Of a stretch of DNA of 64,000 nucleotides, positions 37,521 through 50,620 are shown piece after piece. Within the stretch, counting starts at the first letter, position 1; each line of letters begins with the position of its first letter. The notes beneath the pieces are model-generated. The model saw nothing but the letters and a program-made list of their open reading frames with translations. It was not told the origin of the DNA and ran no database searches. The DNA is from Calliopsis andreniformis (lineage: Eukaryota; Arthropoda; Insecta; Hymenoptera; Andrenidae). The DNA lies in contig NW_027480423.1 in the NCBI RefSeq assembly GCF_051401765.1, positions 8,742,001 through 8,806,000 on the forward strand. The letters run 5' to 3'. The translations under genes and the position numbers were made by a program.

Positions 37521-40500
37521 TAGTTTGCCCGGAACGTAGAAATGACCATTCCTTTCACACTGTTTGCAATTATTCCTTTTATACGATGGAAAAGCTGTTG
37601 TATTTATATTGTATTTTATGCATCTGGCGTTGACTTCTAAGGCCCTAGCTATTCGATCTAGTGGAGCAACGCCCTAGAGTGATGCCTAGGTTGCCCGGAA
37701 CGTAGAAATGACCTTCACCATCAAACTGGTTGCAATTAATCCTGTTATACGATGGAAAAACTGTTGTATTTTTATTGCATTTTATGCTTCGGGCGTTGAC
37801 TTCTAAGGCCCTAACTATTGGATCTGGTGGAGCAACGCCCTAGAGTGAAGCCTAGGTTGCCCGGAACGTAGAAATGACCGTAACCTTCACACTGGTTGCT
37901 ATTATTCGTTCTATACGATGGAAAAGCTGTTACATTTATATTGCATTTTATGCTTCTGGCATTGAATTCTAAGTCCCTATCTATTCCATCTGGTGGAGCA
38001 ACACCCTAGAGCGCAGCCTAGGTTGCCCGGAACGTAGAAATGACCATTACTTTCACAATGTCTGCAATTATTCATTTCATACGATGGAAAAACTGTTGTA
38101 CTTATATTGTATTTTATCCTTCTGGCGTTGAATTCTAAGTCCCTGGCTATTCGGTACGGCGGAGCAACGCCCTAGTGTGAAACCTAGGTTACCCGGAACG
38201 TAGAAATGACCAGTACTTTCAGTCTGGTTGCTGTTATTCGTTTCGTACGATGGAAAAGGTGTTATATTTATTTTGCATTTTCTGCTCCGGGCGTTGACTT
38301 CTAAGGCCCTAACTATTGGATCTGGTGGAGCAACGCCCTAGAGTGAAGCCTAGGTTGCCCGGAACGTAGAAATGACCATTACTTTCACAATGTCTGCAAT
38401 TATTCATTTCATACGATGGAAAAACTGTTGTACTTATATTGTATTTTATCCTTCTGGCGTTGAATTCTAAGGCCCTAGCTATTCCATCTGGTGGAGCAAC
38501 ACCCTAGCGAGAAGCCTAGGTTGCGCGGAACGTAGAAATGACCAGTACTTTCACACTGGTTGGAGTTATCCGTTTTATACAATGGAAAAACTGTTCCATT
38601 TATTTCGCATTTTATGCTTCGGGCGTTTACTTCTAAGGCCCTAGCTATTCCATCTGGTGGAGCAACGCCCTAGTGTGAAGCCTAGGTTGCCCGGAACGTA
38701 GAATCGGCCATCACTTTCAAACTGGTTGCAATTATTCCTGTTATATGGTGGAAACACTGTTGTACTTTTATTGCATTTTATGCTTCGGGCGTTGACTTCT
38801 GAGGCCGTAGCTATTCGATGTGGTGGATGAACGCCATAGAGTGAAGCCTAGGTTGCTCGGAACGAAGAAATGACCATAACTATCATACTGGTTGCAATCA
38901 TTCGTTTTATATGATGGAAGAACTGTTGTATTTATATTGTATTTTATGCTGCTGGCGTTCACTTCTTAGGCCCTAACTATTCAGTCTGGTGGAACAACGC
39001 CCTGGGGTGAAGCCTAGGTTGCCCGGAACGTAGAAATGACCATAACTTTCACACTGGTTGCTATTATTCGATTTATACGATGGAAAAACTGTTCTACTTA
39101 TTTTGTATTTTATGCCTCTGGCGTTGACTTCTAAGGCACTAACTATTCGATCTGGTGGAGCAACGCCCTAGAGTGAAGCCTAGATTACCCGGAACGTAGT
39201 AATGACCAGTACTATCACACTGTTTGCAGTTATTCCTGTTATACGATGGAAAGCTGTTGCATCTTTATCGTATTTTATGCTTCTGGCGTTGACTTCTAAG
39301 GCCCTAACTATTCGATCTGGTGGAGCAAGGCCCTAGACTGATGCCTAGGTTGCCCGGAACGTAGAAATGACCATAACATTCACACTGGTTGCCATTAATC
39401 GTTTTCTACGATGGAAAAGCTGTTGTATTTATATCGTATTTTATGCTTCTGGCGTTGACTTCTTAGGACCTAACTATTCGATCTGGTGGAGCAACGCCCT
39501 AGAGTGCAGCCTGGGTTCCTCGGAACGTAGAAATGGCCATTACCTTCACACTGTTTGCAATTATTCATTTTAAACGATGGCAAAGCTGTTGTACTTATAT
39601 TGTATTTTATGCTTCGGGCGTTGACTTCTAAGGCCCTAACTATTCGATTTGGTGGAGCAACGCCCTACAGTGAAGCCTAGGTTGCCCGGAACGTATAAAT
39701 GACCATTACTTTCACACTGTGTGCAATTATTCATTTTATACGATGGAAAAGCTGTTGTATTTATATTGTATTTTATGCTCCTGGCGTTGACTTCTAAGGC
39801 CGTAACTATTAGATGTGGTGGAGCAACGCCCTAGAGTGACACCTAGGTTGACCGGGACGTAGAAATGACCATTACTTTCACAATGTCTGCAATTATTCAT
39901 TTTATACGATGGAAAAGCTGTTGTACTTATATTGTATTTTATCCTTCTGGCGTTGAATTCTAAGTCCCTAGCTATTCGATCTGGTGGAGCAACGCCCTAG
40001 TGTGAAACCTAGGTTACCCGGAACGTAGAAATGGCTATTACCTTCACACTGTTTGCAATTATTCATTTTATACGATGGCAAAGCTGCTGTACTTATATTG
40101 TATTTTATGCTTCGGGCGTTGACTTCTAAGGCCCTAACTATTCGATTTGGTGGAGCAACGCCCTACAGTGAAGCCTAGGTTGCCCGGAACGTAGAAATGA
40201 CCATAACTTTCACACTGGTAGCAATTATTCGTTCTATACGATGGAAAAACTGTTCTATTTATTTTGTATTTTATGCTTCGGGCGTTGACTTCTAAGGCCC
40301 TAACTATTCGATCTGGTGGAGCAACGCCCTAGAGTTAAGCCTAGGTTGCCCGGTACGTACAAATGACCATCACTATCAAACTGGTTACAAGTATTTGTTT
40401 TATACGATGGAAAAGCTGTTGTATTTATATCGTATTTTATGCTTCTGGCGTCGACTTCTAAGGCCCTAACTATTCGATCTGGTAGAGCAACGCCCTAGAG

Positions 40501-43500
40501 TGAAGCCTAGGCTGCCCGGTAAGTAGAAATGACCATAAGTTTCATACTGGTTGCAATTATTCGTTTTATACGATGGAAAAACTGTTTTATTTATTTTGTA
40601 TTTTACGCTTCGGGCGTTGACTTCTAAGGCCCTAACTGTTTGATCTGGTGGAGCAACGCCCTAGGGTGAAGCCTAGATTGCCCGGAACGTAGAAATGACC
40701 ATTACCTTCACACTGTTTGCAATTATTTTCTTTTATACGATGGAAAAGCTGTTGTATTTATATCGTATTTTATGCTTCTGGCGTTGACTTCTATGGCCCT
40801 AGCTATTCGACCTGGTGGAACAACGGCCTAGGGTGAAGCCTAGGTTGCCCGGAACGTAGATATGTCCATAACTTTTACACTGGTTGCAATTATTCGTTTT
40901 ATACGATGGAAAAGGTGTTGTATTTATATCGTTTTTTATGCTCCTGGCGTTGACTTCTTAGGCCCTAACTATTCGATCTGGTGGTACAACGCCCTAGGGT
41001 GAAGCCTAGGTTGCCCGGAACGTAGAAATGACCATAACTTTTACTCTAGCAGCAATTATTCGTTTTATACAATGGAAAAACCGTTCTATTTATTTTGTAT
41101 TTTATGCTTCGGGCGTTGACTTCTGACGCCGTTGCTATTTGATGTGGTGGAAGAACGCCCTAGAGTGAAGCCCAGGTTGCCCGGTACGTAGAAATGACCA
41201 TAACTTTCACACTGGTTGCTATTATTCGTTTTATACGATGGAAAAACTGTTGTACTTATATTGTGTTTTATTCTTATGGCGTTGAATTCTAAGTCCCTAG
41301 CTATTCGATTCGGTGGAGCAACGCCCTAGAGTGAAACCTAGGTTACCCGGAACGTAGAAATGACAAGTACTTTCATACTGTTTGCAGTTATTCCTGTTAT
41401 ACGATGAAAAAACTTTTGCATCTTTATTGTATTTTATGCTTCTGGCGTTGACTTCTAAGGCCCTAGCTATTCGATTTGGTGGAGCACCGCCCTAGAGTGA
41501 AGCCTAGGTTGCCCGGAACGTAGAAATGACCATAACTTCCACACTGGTTGCAATTATTCGTTTTATACGATGGTAATGCTGTTGTATTTATATCGTTTTT
41601 TATGCTCCTGGCGTTGACTTCTTAGGACCTAACTATTCCATCTGGTGGAACAACGCACTATGGTAAAGCCCAGATTGCGCGGAACGTAGAAATGACCATA
41701 ACTTTCACACTGGTAGCAATTTTTCGTTTTATACGATGGAAAAACTGTTCTATTTATTTTGTATTTTATGCTTCGGGCGTTGACTTCTAAGGCCCTAACT
41801 ATTCGATCTGGTGGAGCAACGCCCTAGAGTGAAGCCTAGGTTGCCCGGAACGTAGAAATGACCATTACCTTCACACTGTTTGCAATTATTTTCTTTTATA
41901 CGATGGAAGAGCTGTTGTATTTATATCGTATTTTATGCTTCTGGCGTTGACTTGCATGGCCCTAGCAATTCGATCTAGTGGAGCAACGCCCTAGAGTGAA
42001 GCCTAGGTGGCCCGGAACGTAGAAATGACCATCACTTTCAAACTGGTTGCAATTAATCCTGTTATACGATGGAAAAACTGTTGTATTTTTATTGCATTTT
42101 ATGCTTCGGGCGTTGACTTCTAAGGCCCTAACTATTCGATCTGGTAGAGCAACGCCCTAGTGTGAAGCCCAGGTTGCCCGCTACGTAGAAATGACCATAA
42201 CTTTCACACTGGTTGCTATTATTCGTTTTATACGATGGAAAAACTGTTGTATTTATATTGTATTTCATGCTTCTGGCGTCCACATCTTAGTCCCTAACTT
42301 TCGATCTGGTGGAACGACGGCCTAGGGTGAAGCCTAGGTTGCCCGGAACGTAGAAATGTCCATAACTATTACACTGGTTGCTATTATTCGTTTTATACGT
42401 TGGAAAAACTGTTGTACTTATATTGTATTTTATTCTTATGGCGTTGAATTTTAAGTCCCTAGCTATTCGATCTGGTGGAGCAACGCGCTAGAGTGAAACC
42501 TAGGTTACCCGGAACGTAGAAATGACAAGTACTTTCATACTGTTTGCAGTTATTCCTGTTATACGATGGAAAGACTGTTGTATTTTTATTGCATTTTATG
42601 CTTCGGGCGTTGAATTCTAAGGCCCTAACTATTCAATCTGTTGGAGCAACGCCCTATAGTGAAGCCTAGGTTGCTCGGAATGTAGAAATGACCATAACTT
42701 TCACACTGGTTGCTATTATTCGTTTTATACGATGGAAAAACTGTTATATTTATATTGTATTTATGCTTCTGGCGTTGACTTCTGAGGCCGTTGCTATTCG
42801 ATGTGGTGGAAGAACGCCATAGAGTGAAGCCTAGGTAGCCCGGATCGTAGAAATGTCCATATCTTTCACACTGTTTACAATTTTTCGTTTTATACGATGG
42901 TAAAACTGTTTTATTTATTTTGTATTTTATGTTTCGGGCGTTGACTTCTAAGGCCCTAACTATTCGATCTGGTGGAGCAACGCCCTAGAGTGCAGCCTAG
43001 GTTGCCCGTAACGTAGAAATGACCATAACTTTCACACTGGTTGCTATCATTCGTTTTATATGATGGAAAAACTGTTGTATTTATATTGTATTTTATGCTA
43101 CTGGCGTTCACTTCTTAGGCCCTAACTATTCGATCTGGTGGAACAACGGCCTAGGGTGAAGCCTAGGTTGCCCGGAAAGTAGAAATGACCATAACTTTCA
43201 CACTGGTAGCAATTTTTCGTTTTATACGATGGAAAAACTGTTCTATTTATTTTATATTTTTTGCTTCGGGCGTTGACTTCTATGGCCCTAACTATTCGAT
43301 CTGGTGGAGCAACGCCCTAGAGTGAAGCCTAGGTTGCCCGGTACGTAGAAGTGACCATCACTTCCATACGGGTAGCAATTATTCGTTTTATACGATGGAA
43401 AAACTGTTGTACTTATATTGTATTTTATGCTTCGGGCGTTGACTTCTAAGGCCCTAACTATTCGATTTGGGTGGAGAAACGCCCTACAGTGAAGCCTTGG

Positions 43501-44811
43501 TTGCCCGGAACGTAGAAATGACAATTACTTTCACAATGTCTGCAATTATTCATTTTATACGATGGAAAAGCTGTTGTATTTATATTGTATTTTATGCCCC
43601 TGGCGTTGACTTCTAAGTCCCTAGCTATTCGATCTGGTGGAACAACGTCCTAGTGTGAAACCTAGGTTACCCGGAACGTAGAAATGTCCAATACTTTCAG
43701 ACTGGTTGCTGTTATTCGTTTCATACGATGGAAAAGCTGTTATATTTATTTTGCATTTTATGCTTCGGGCGTTGACTTCTAAGGCCCTAGCTATTCCATC
43801 TGGTGGAGCAACACCCTAGAGTGCAGCCTAGGTTGCCCGGAACGTAGAAATGACCATTACTTTCACACTGTATGCAATTATTCATTTTATACGATGGAAA
43901 AGCTGTTGTATTTATATTGTATTTTATGCTTCGGGTGTTGACTTCTAAGGCCCTAACTATTCGATTTGGTGGAGCAACGCCATACAGTGAAGCCTAGATT
44001 ACCCGGAACGTAGTAAAGACCAGTACTATCACACTGTTTGCAGTTATTCCTGTTATACGATGCATAGCTGTTGTATCTTTATGGAATTTTATGCTTCTGG
44101 CGTTGACTTCTAAGGCCCTAACTATTCCATCTGGTGGAGGAAGGCCCTAGACTGAAGCCTAGGTTTCCCGGAACGTAGAAATGACCATTACCTTCACACT
44201 GTTTGCAATTATTCATTTTATACGATGGCAAAGCTGTTGTATTTATATTGTATTTTATGCTTCCGGCGTTAGCTTCTAAGGCCGTAGCTATCAGATGTGG
44301 AGCAGCAACGCCCTAGAGTGACACGTAGGTTGCCAGGCACGTAGAAATGACCATCACTCTCACACGGGTTGCAATTATTCCTGTTATAGGATGGAAAGAC
44401 TGTTGTATTTTTATTGTATTTTATGCTTCAGGCGTTGGCTTCTGAGGCCGTAGCTAATCGATGTGGTGGAAGAACGCCATAGGGTGAAGCCTAGGTTGCC
44501 CGGAACGTAGAAATGACCAGAACTTTCATACTGGTTGCAATTATTCGTTTTATATGATGGAAAAACAGTTGTATTTATATTGTATTTAATGCTGCTGGCG
44601 TTCACTTCTTCGGCCCTAACTATTCGATCTGTTGGAACAACGCCCTGGGGTGAAGCCTAGGTTGCCCGAAACGTAGAAATGACCATAACTTTCACGCTGG
44701 TTGCTATTATTCGTTTTATACGATGGAAAAACTGTTATATTTATATTGTATTTTATGCTTCTAGCGTTGATTTCTTAGGCCCTAACTATTCAATCTGATG
44801 GAACAACACCT
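37521..44811 (+). repeat. Block F: diverged monomers with little long-range order
   Basis: About 44 monomers in which I could find no HOR of more than a few units. A dimer repeat occurs at 38041/38373 (CAATGTCTGCAATT, TTATCCTTC). The +1 monomer with AATTATTTTCTTTT occurs at 40721 and 41884, 7 x 166 + 1 bp apart. Additional private indels lie near 42296 (CTAACTTTCG, -1), 42761 (TGTATTTATGC, -1) and 43466 (TTTGGGTGG, +1). Substitutions are scattered and mostly unshared. This is the pattern expected of an older, less homogenised part of an array. Confidence 0.75.
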
Positions 44812-46202
44812 TAGAGTGAAGCCTAGGCTGCCCGGAACGTAGAAATGACCATTACTTTCACACTGGTTGCAATTATTCGATTTATACGATGGACAAACTG
44901 TTGTATTTATATTGTATTTTATGCTTCTGGCGTTCACTTGTTAGTCCCTAACTATTCGATCTGGTGGAACAACGCCCTAGGGTGAAGCCTAGGTTACCCG
45001 GAAGGTAGAAATGACCACCACTCTCACACGGGTTGCAATTATTCCTGTTATAGGATGGAAAAGCTGTTGTATTTACATCGTATTTTATGCTTCTGGCGTT
45101 GACTTCTAAGGCCCTAGCTATTCGATCTAGTGGAGCGACGCCCTAGAGTGAAGCCTATGTTGCCCGGAACGTAGAAATGACCATCACTTTCAAACTGGTT
45201 GCAATTAAACCTGTTATACGATGGAAAAACTGTTGTATTTTTATTGCATTTTATGCTTCGGGCGTTGACTTCTAAGGCCCTAACTATTCAATCTGTTGGT
45301 GCAACGCCCTAGAGTGAAGCCTAGGTTGCTCGGAATGTAGAAATGACCATTACTTTCACACTGGTTGCAATTACTCGTTTTATACGATGGAAAAAGTGTT
45401 GTATTTATATTGTATTTTATGCTTCTGGCGTTCACTTGTTAGGCCCTAACTATTCGATCTTGTGGAACAACGCCCTATGGTGAAGCCTAGGCTGCCCGGA
45501 ACGTAGAAATGACCATCACTTTCACACGGGTTGCAATTATTCCTGTTATACGATGGAAAAACTGTTGTATTTTTATTGTATTTAATGCTTCTGGCGTTCA
45601 CTTCTTAGTCCCTAACTATTCGAGCTGGTGGAACAACGCCCTAGAGTGAAGCCTAGGTTGCTCGGAATGTAGAAATTACCATTACTTTCACACTGCTTGC
45701 AATTATTCGTTTTATACGATGGAAGAACTGTTGTATTTATATTGTATTTTATGCTTCAGGCGTTCACTTCTTAGGCCCTAACTATTCGATGTGGTGGAAC
45801 AACGCCCTAGGGTGAAGCCTAGGTTGCCTGGAACGTAGAAATGACCATAACTTTTACACTGGTAGCAATTATTCGTTTTATACAATGGAAAAACTGTTCT
45901 ATTTATTTTGTATTTTATGCTTCGGGCGTTGACTTCTAAGGCCCTAACTGTTTAATCTGGTGGAGCAACGCCCTAAGGTGAAGCCTAGGTTGCCCGGAAC
46001 GTAGAAATGACCATTACTTTCACACTGTTTGCAATTATTCGTTTTATATGATTGAAAAGCTGTTGTATTTATATCGTATTTTATGCTTCTGGCGTTGACT
46101 TCTTAGGCCCTAACACTTCGATCTGGTGGAGCAACGCCCTACAGTGAAGCCTAGGTTGCCCGGAACGTAGGTATGACCATAACCTTCACACAGGTTGCAA
46201 TT

Positions 46203-46219
46203 ATTCGTTTTATACGGTG
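46203..46219 (+). promoter_or_regulatory. CENP-B-box-like motif in block G, 8 of 9
   Basis: Same motif in a GTAGGTATGACC monomer, with the CACACAGG and GTGTAAAGGCTG neighbours seen in block E. It is copied with G2 at 48196-48212. Confidence 0.5.
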
Positions 46220-46637
46220 TAAAGGCTGTTGTATTTATTTTGTATTTTATTCTTCTGGAGTTGACTTCTTAGGCCCTAACTATTCGATCTGGTAGAACAA
46301 CGCCGTAGAGTGAAGCCTAGGTTGCCCGGAACGTAGAAATGACCATTACTTTCACACTGTTTGCAATTATTCCTTTTATACGATTGAAAAGCTGTTGTAT
46401 TTATATCGTATTTTATGCTTCTGGCGTTGACTTCTATGGCCCTAACTATTCGATCTAGTGGAGCAACGCCCTAGGGTGAAGCCTAGGTTGCCCGGAACGA
46501 AGAAATGTCCATATCTTTCTCACTGTTTGCAATTGTTCATTTTATACGATGGCAAAGCTGTTGTATTTATATTGTATTTTATGCTTCTGGCGTTGACTTC
46601 TTAGGCCCTAACTATTCGATCTGGTGGAGCAATTCCT

Positions 46638-46803
46638 CAGAGTTAAGTCTAGGATGCCCGAAACGCCGAAATGATCATTACTTTCACGCTTGATGCAATT
46701 ATTCCTGTTATACGATGAAAAGACCGTTGCATTTATATCGTATTTTATGCTTCTGGCGTCGTCTTCTAAGGCCCTAGCTATTCGATCTAGTGGAGGAACG
46801 CCT
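46638..46803 (+). repeat. Hybrid monomer: S left half, 49390-type right half
   Basis: The left half is the marker S monomer (CAGAGTTAAG, CCGAAACGCCGAAATG, AAAAGACCG). From about 46727 it changes to GCATTTATATCG, GGCGTCGTCTTC and TCGATCTAGTGG, as in the ordinary monomer near 49385-49460. The switch falls just after the box-like motif, the same zone used by other hybrids in this window. Confidence 0.78.
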
Positions 46804-48796
46804 TAGAGTGAAGCCTAGGCTGCCCGGAACGTAGAAATGACCATTACTTTCACACTGGTTGCAATTATTCGATTTATACGATGGACAAACTGTTGTATTT
46901 ATATTGTATTTTATGCTTCTGGCGTTCACTTGTTAGTCCCTAACTATTCGATCTGGTGGAACAACGCCCTAGGGTGAAGCCTAGGTTACCCGGAAGGTAG
47001 AAATGACCACCACTCTCACACGGGTTGCAATTATTCCTGTTATAGGATGGAAAAGCTGTTGTATTTACATCGTATTTTATGCTTCTGGCGTTGACTTCTA
47101 AGGCCCTAGCTATTCGATCTAGTGGAGCAACGCCCTAGAGTGAAGCCTATGTTGCCCGGAACGTAGAAATGACCATCACTTTCAAACTGGTTGCAATTAA
47201 ACCTGTTATACGATGGAAAAACTGTTGTATTTTTATTGCATTTTATGCTTCGGGCGTTGACTTCTAAGGCCCTAACTATTCAATCTGTTGGTGCAACGCC
47301 CTAGAGTGAAGCCTAGGTTGCTCGGAATGTAGAAATGACCATTACTTTCACACTGGTTGCAATTACTCGTTTTATACGATGGAAAAAGTGTTGTATTTAT
47401 ATTGTATTTTATGCTTCTGGCGTTCACTTGTTAGGCCCTAACTATTCGATCTTGTGGAACAACGCCCTATGGTGAAGCCTAGGCTGCCCGGAACGTAGAA
47501 ATGACCATCACTTTCACACGGGTTGCAATTATTCCTGTTATACGATGGAAAAACTGTTGTATTTTTATTGTATTTAATGCTTCTGGCGTTCACTTCTTAG
47601 TCCCTAACTATTCGAGCTGATGGAACAACGCCCTAGAGTGAAGCCTAGGTTGCTCGGAATGTAGAAATTACCATTACTTTCACACTGGTTGCAATTATTC
47701 GTTTTATACGATGGAAGAACTGTTGTATTTATATTGTATTTTATGCTTCAGGCGTTCACTTCTTAGGCCCTAACTATTCGATGTGGTGGAACAACGCCCT
47801 AGGGTGAAGCCTAGGTTGCCTGGAACGTAGAAATGACCATAACTTTTACACTGGTAGCAATTATTCGTTCTATACAATGGAAAAACTGTTCTATTTATTT
47901 TGTATTTTATGCTTCGGGCGTTGACTTCTAAGGCCCTAACTGTTTAATCTGGTGGAGCAACGCCCTAAGGTGAAGCCTTCGGTTGCCCGGAACGTAGAAA
48001 TGACCATTACTTTCACACTGATTGCAATTATTCGTTTTATATGATTGAAAAGCTGTTGTATTTATATCGTATTTTATGCTTCTGGCGTTGACTTCTTAGG
48101 CCCTAACACTTCGATCTGGTGGAGCAACGCCCTACAGTGAAGCCTAGGTTGCCCGGAACGTAGGTATGACCATAACCTTCACACAGGTTGCAATTATTCG
48201 TTTTATACGGTGTAAAGGCTGTTGTATTTATTTTGTATTTTATTCTTCTGGAGTTGACTTCTTAGGCCCTAACTATTCGATCTGGTAGAACAACGCCGTA
48301 GAGTGAAGCCTAGGTTGCCCGGAACGTAGAAATGACCATTACTTTCACACTGTTTGCAATTATTCCTTTTATACGATTGAAAAGCTGTTGTATTTATATC
48401 GTATTTTATGCTTCTGGCGTTGACTTCTATGGCCCTAACTATTCGATCTAGTGGAGCAACGCCCTAGGGTGAAGCCTAGGTTGCCCGGAACGAAGAAATG
48501 ATCATAACTTCTACACTGGTAGCAATTATTCGTTTTATACATTGGAAAAACTGTTGTATTTATATTGTATTTAATGCTTCTGGCGTTGACTTCTTAGGCC
48601 CTAACTATTCGATCTGGTGGAGCAATGCCTCAGAGTTAAGTCTAGGATGCCCGAAACGCCGAAATGATCATTACTTTCACGCTTGTTGCAATTATTCCTG
48701 TTATACGATGAAAGGACCGTTGTATTTTTATTGTATTTTATGCTTCAGGCGTAGGCTTCTAAGGCCGTAGCTATTCGATATGGTGGAGCACCGCCC
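46804..48796 (+). repeat. HOR unit G2, 12 monomers (1993 bp)
   Basis: Copy of G1, with a private 1-bp insertion at about 47977 (AGCCTTCGGTTG where G1 has AGCCTAGGTTG), giving 1993 bp. The match to G1 ends near 48497, where an S dimer (GATCATAACTTC, then the S monomer at 48631) follows instead of the 46505 variant. Confidence 0.83.
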
Positions 48797-50620
48797 TAGA
48801 GTGAAGCCTAGGTTGCACAGAACGTAGAAATGACCATAACTTTTACACTGGTAGCAATTATTCGTTTTATACCATGGAAAAACTTTTCTATTTATTGTGT
48901 GTTTTATGCTTTGGGCGTTGACTTCTAAGGCGCTAACTGTTTGATCTGGTGGAGTAACGCCCTAGAGTGAAGCCTAGGTTGCCCGGAACGTAGAAATGAT
49001 CATTACTTTGACACTGGGTACAATTATTCCTTTTATGCGGTGGAAAGGCTGTTGTATTTATATTGTATTTTATGCTTCTGGCATTCACTTCTTAGGCCCT
49101 AACTATTCGATTTGGTGGAACAACGCCCTAGGGTGAAGCCTAGGTTGCCCGGAACGTAGAAATGATCATAACTTTTACACTGGTAGCAATTATCCGTTTT
49201 ATACAATGGAAAAACTGTTCTATTTATTTTGTATTTTATGCTTCGGGCATTGACTTCTAAGGCCCTAACTGTTTGATCTGGTGGAGCAACGCCCTAGAGT
49301 GAAGCCTAGGTTGCCCGGAACGTAGAAATGACCATTACTTTCACACTGTTTGCAATTATTCCTTTTATACGATGGAAATGCTGTTGTATTTATATCGTAT
49401 TTTATGCTTCTGGCGTCGTCTTCTAAGGCCCTAGCTATTCGATCTAGTGAAGCAACGCCTTAGAGTGAAGCCTAGGCTGCCCTGAACGTAGAAATGACCA
49501 TAACTTTTACACTGGTAGCAATTATTCGTTTTATACAATGGAAAAACTGTTGTATTTATATTGTATTTTATGCTTCTGGCGTTGACTTCTTCGGCCCTAA
49601 CTATTCGATCTGGTGGAGCAATGCCTCAGAGTTAAGTCTAGGATGCTCGAAACGCCCAAATGATCATTACTTTCACGCTTGTTGCAATTATTCCTGTTAT
49701 ACGATGAAAAGACCGTTGAATTTTTATTGTATTTTATGCTTCAGGCGTAGGCTTCTAAGGCCGTAGCTATTCGATATGGTGCAGCACCGCCCTAGAGTGA
49801 AGCATAGGTTGCCCGGAACGTAGAAATGACCATCACTTTGTAACTGGTTGCAATTAATCCTGTTATACGATGGAAAAACTGTTGTATTTTTATTGCATTT
49901 TATGCTTCGGGCGTTGACTTCTAAGGCCCTAACTATTCAATCTGTTGGTGCAACGCCCTAGAGTGAAGCCTAGGTTGCTCGGAATGCAGATATGACCATT
50001 ACTTTCACACTGGTTGCAATTATTTGTTTTATACGATGGAAAAACTGTTGTATTTATATTGTATTTTATGCTTCTGGCGTTCACTTGTTAGGCCCTAACT
50101 ATTCGATCTGGTGGAACAACGCCCTAGGGTGAAGCCTAGGCTGCCCGGAACGTAGAAATGACCATCACTTTCGCGCGGGTTGCAATTATTCCTGTTATAG
50201 AATGTAAAGACTGTTGCATTTTTATTGTATTTTATGCTTCAGGCGTTGACTTCTGAGGCCGTAGCTATTCGAAGTGGTGGAAGAACGCCATAGAGTGAAG
50301 CGTAGGTTGCCCGGAACGTAGAAATGTCCATATCTTTCTCACTGTTTGCAATTGTTCATTTTATACGATGGCAAAGCTGTTGTATTTATATTGTATTTTA
50401 TGCTTCTGGCGTTGACTTCTTAGGCCCTAACTATTCGATCTGGTGGAGCAATTCCTCAGAGTTAAGTCTAGGATGCCCGAAACGCCGAAATGATCATTAC
50501 TTTCACGCTTGATGCAATTATTCCTGTTATACGATGAAAAGACCGTTGTATTTTTATTGTATTTTATGCTTCAGGCGTAGGCTTCAAAGGCCGTAGCTAT
50601 TCGATATGGTGGAGCACCGC
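48797..50620 (+). repeat. Block G tail, 11 monomers
   Basis: Begins with GGTTGCACAGAACG and the CCATGG-containing box variant (48870). That variant recurs only at the end of the window near 63808, so 48498 to about 49060 corresponds to 63436-64000. It contains S monomers at 49627 and 50457; the latter, with GTCCATATCTTTCTC before it at 50326, repeats 46507 at +3819 bp. Confidence 0.75.

Larger units (their letters stand above)
44812..46803 (+). repeat. HOR unit G1, 12 monomers (1992 bp)
   Basis: Repeats at +1992 bp as G2. Diagnostic features are CCTAGGCTGCCCGG with CGATTTATACGATGGACAAAC (about 44825-44895), GGAAGGTAGAAATGACC (45001), CCTATGTTGCCC (near 45155), GTAGGTATGACC (46168) and the ACGGTG box at 46203. 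Its last two monomers (46505-46803) are a variant S dimer not shared with G2. Confidence 0.85.
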
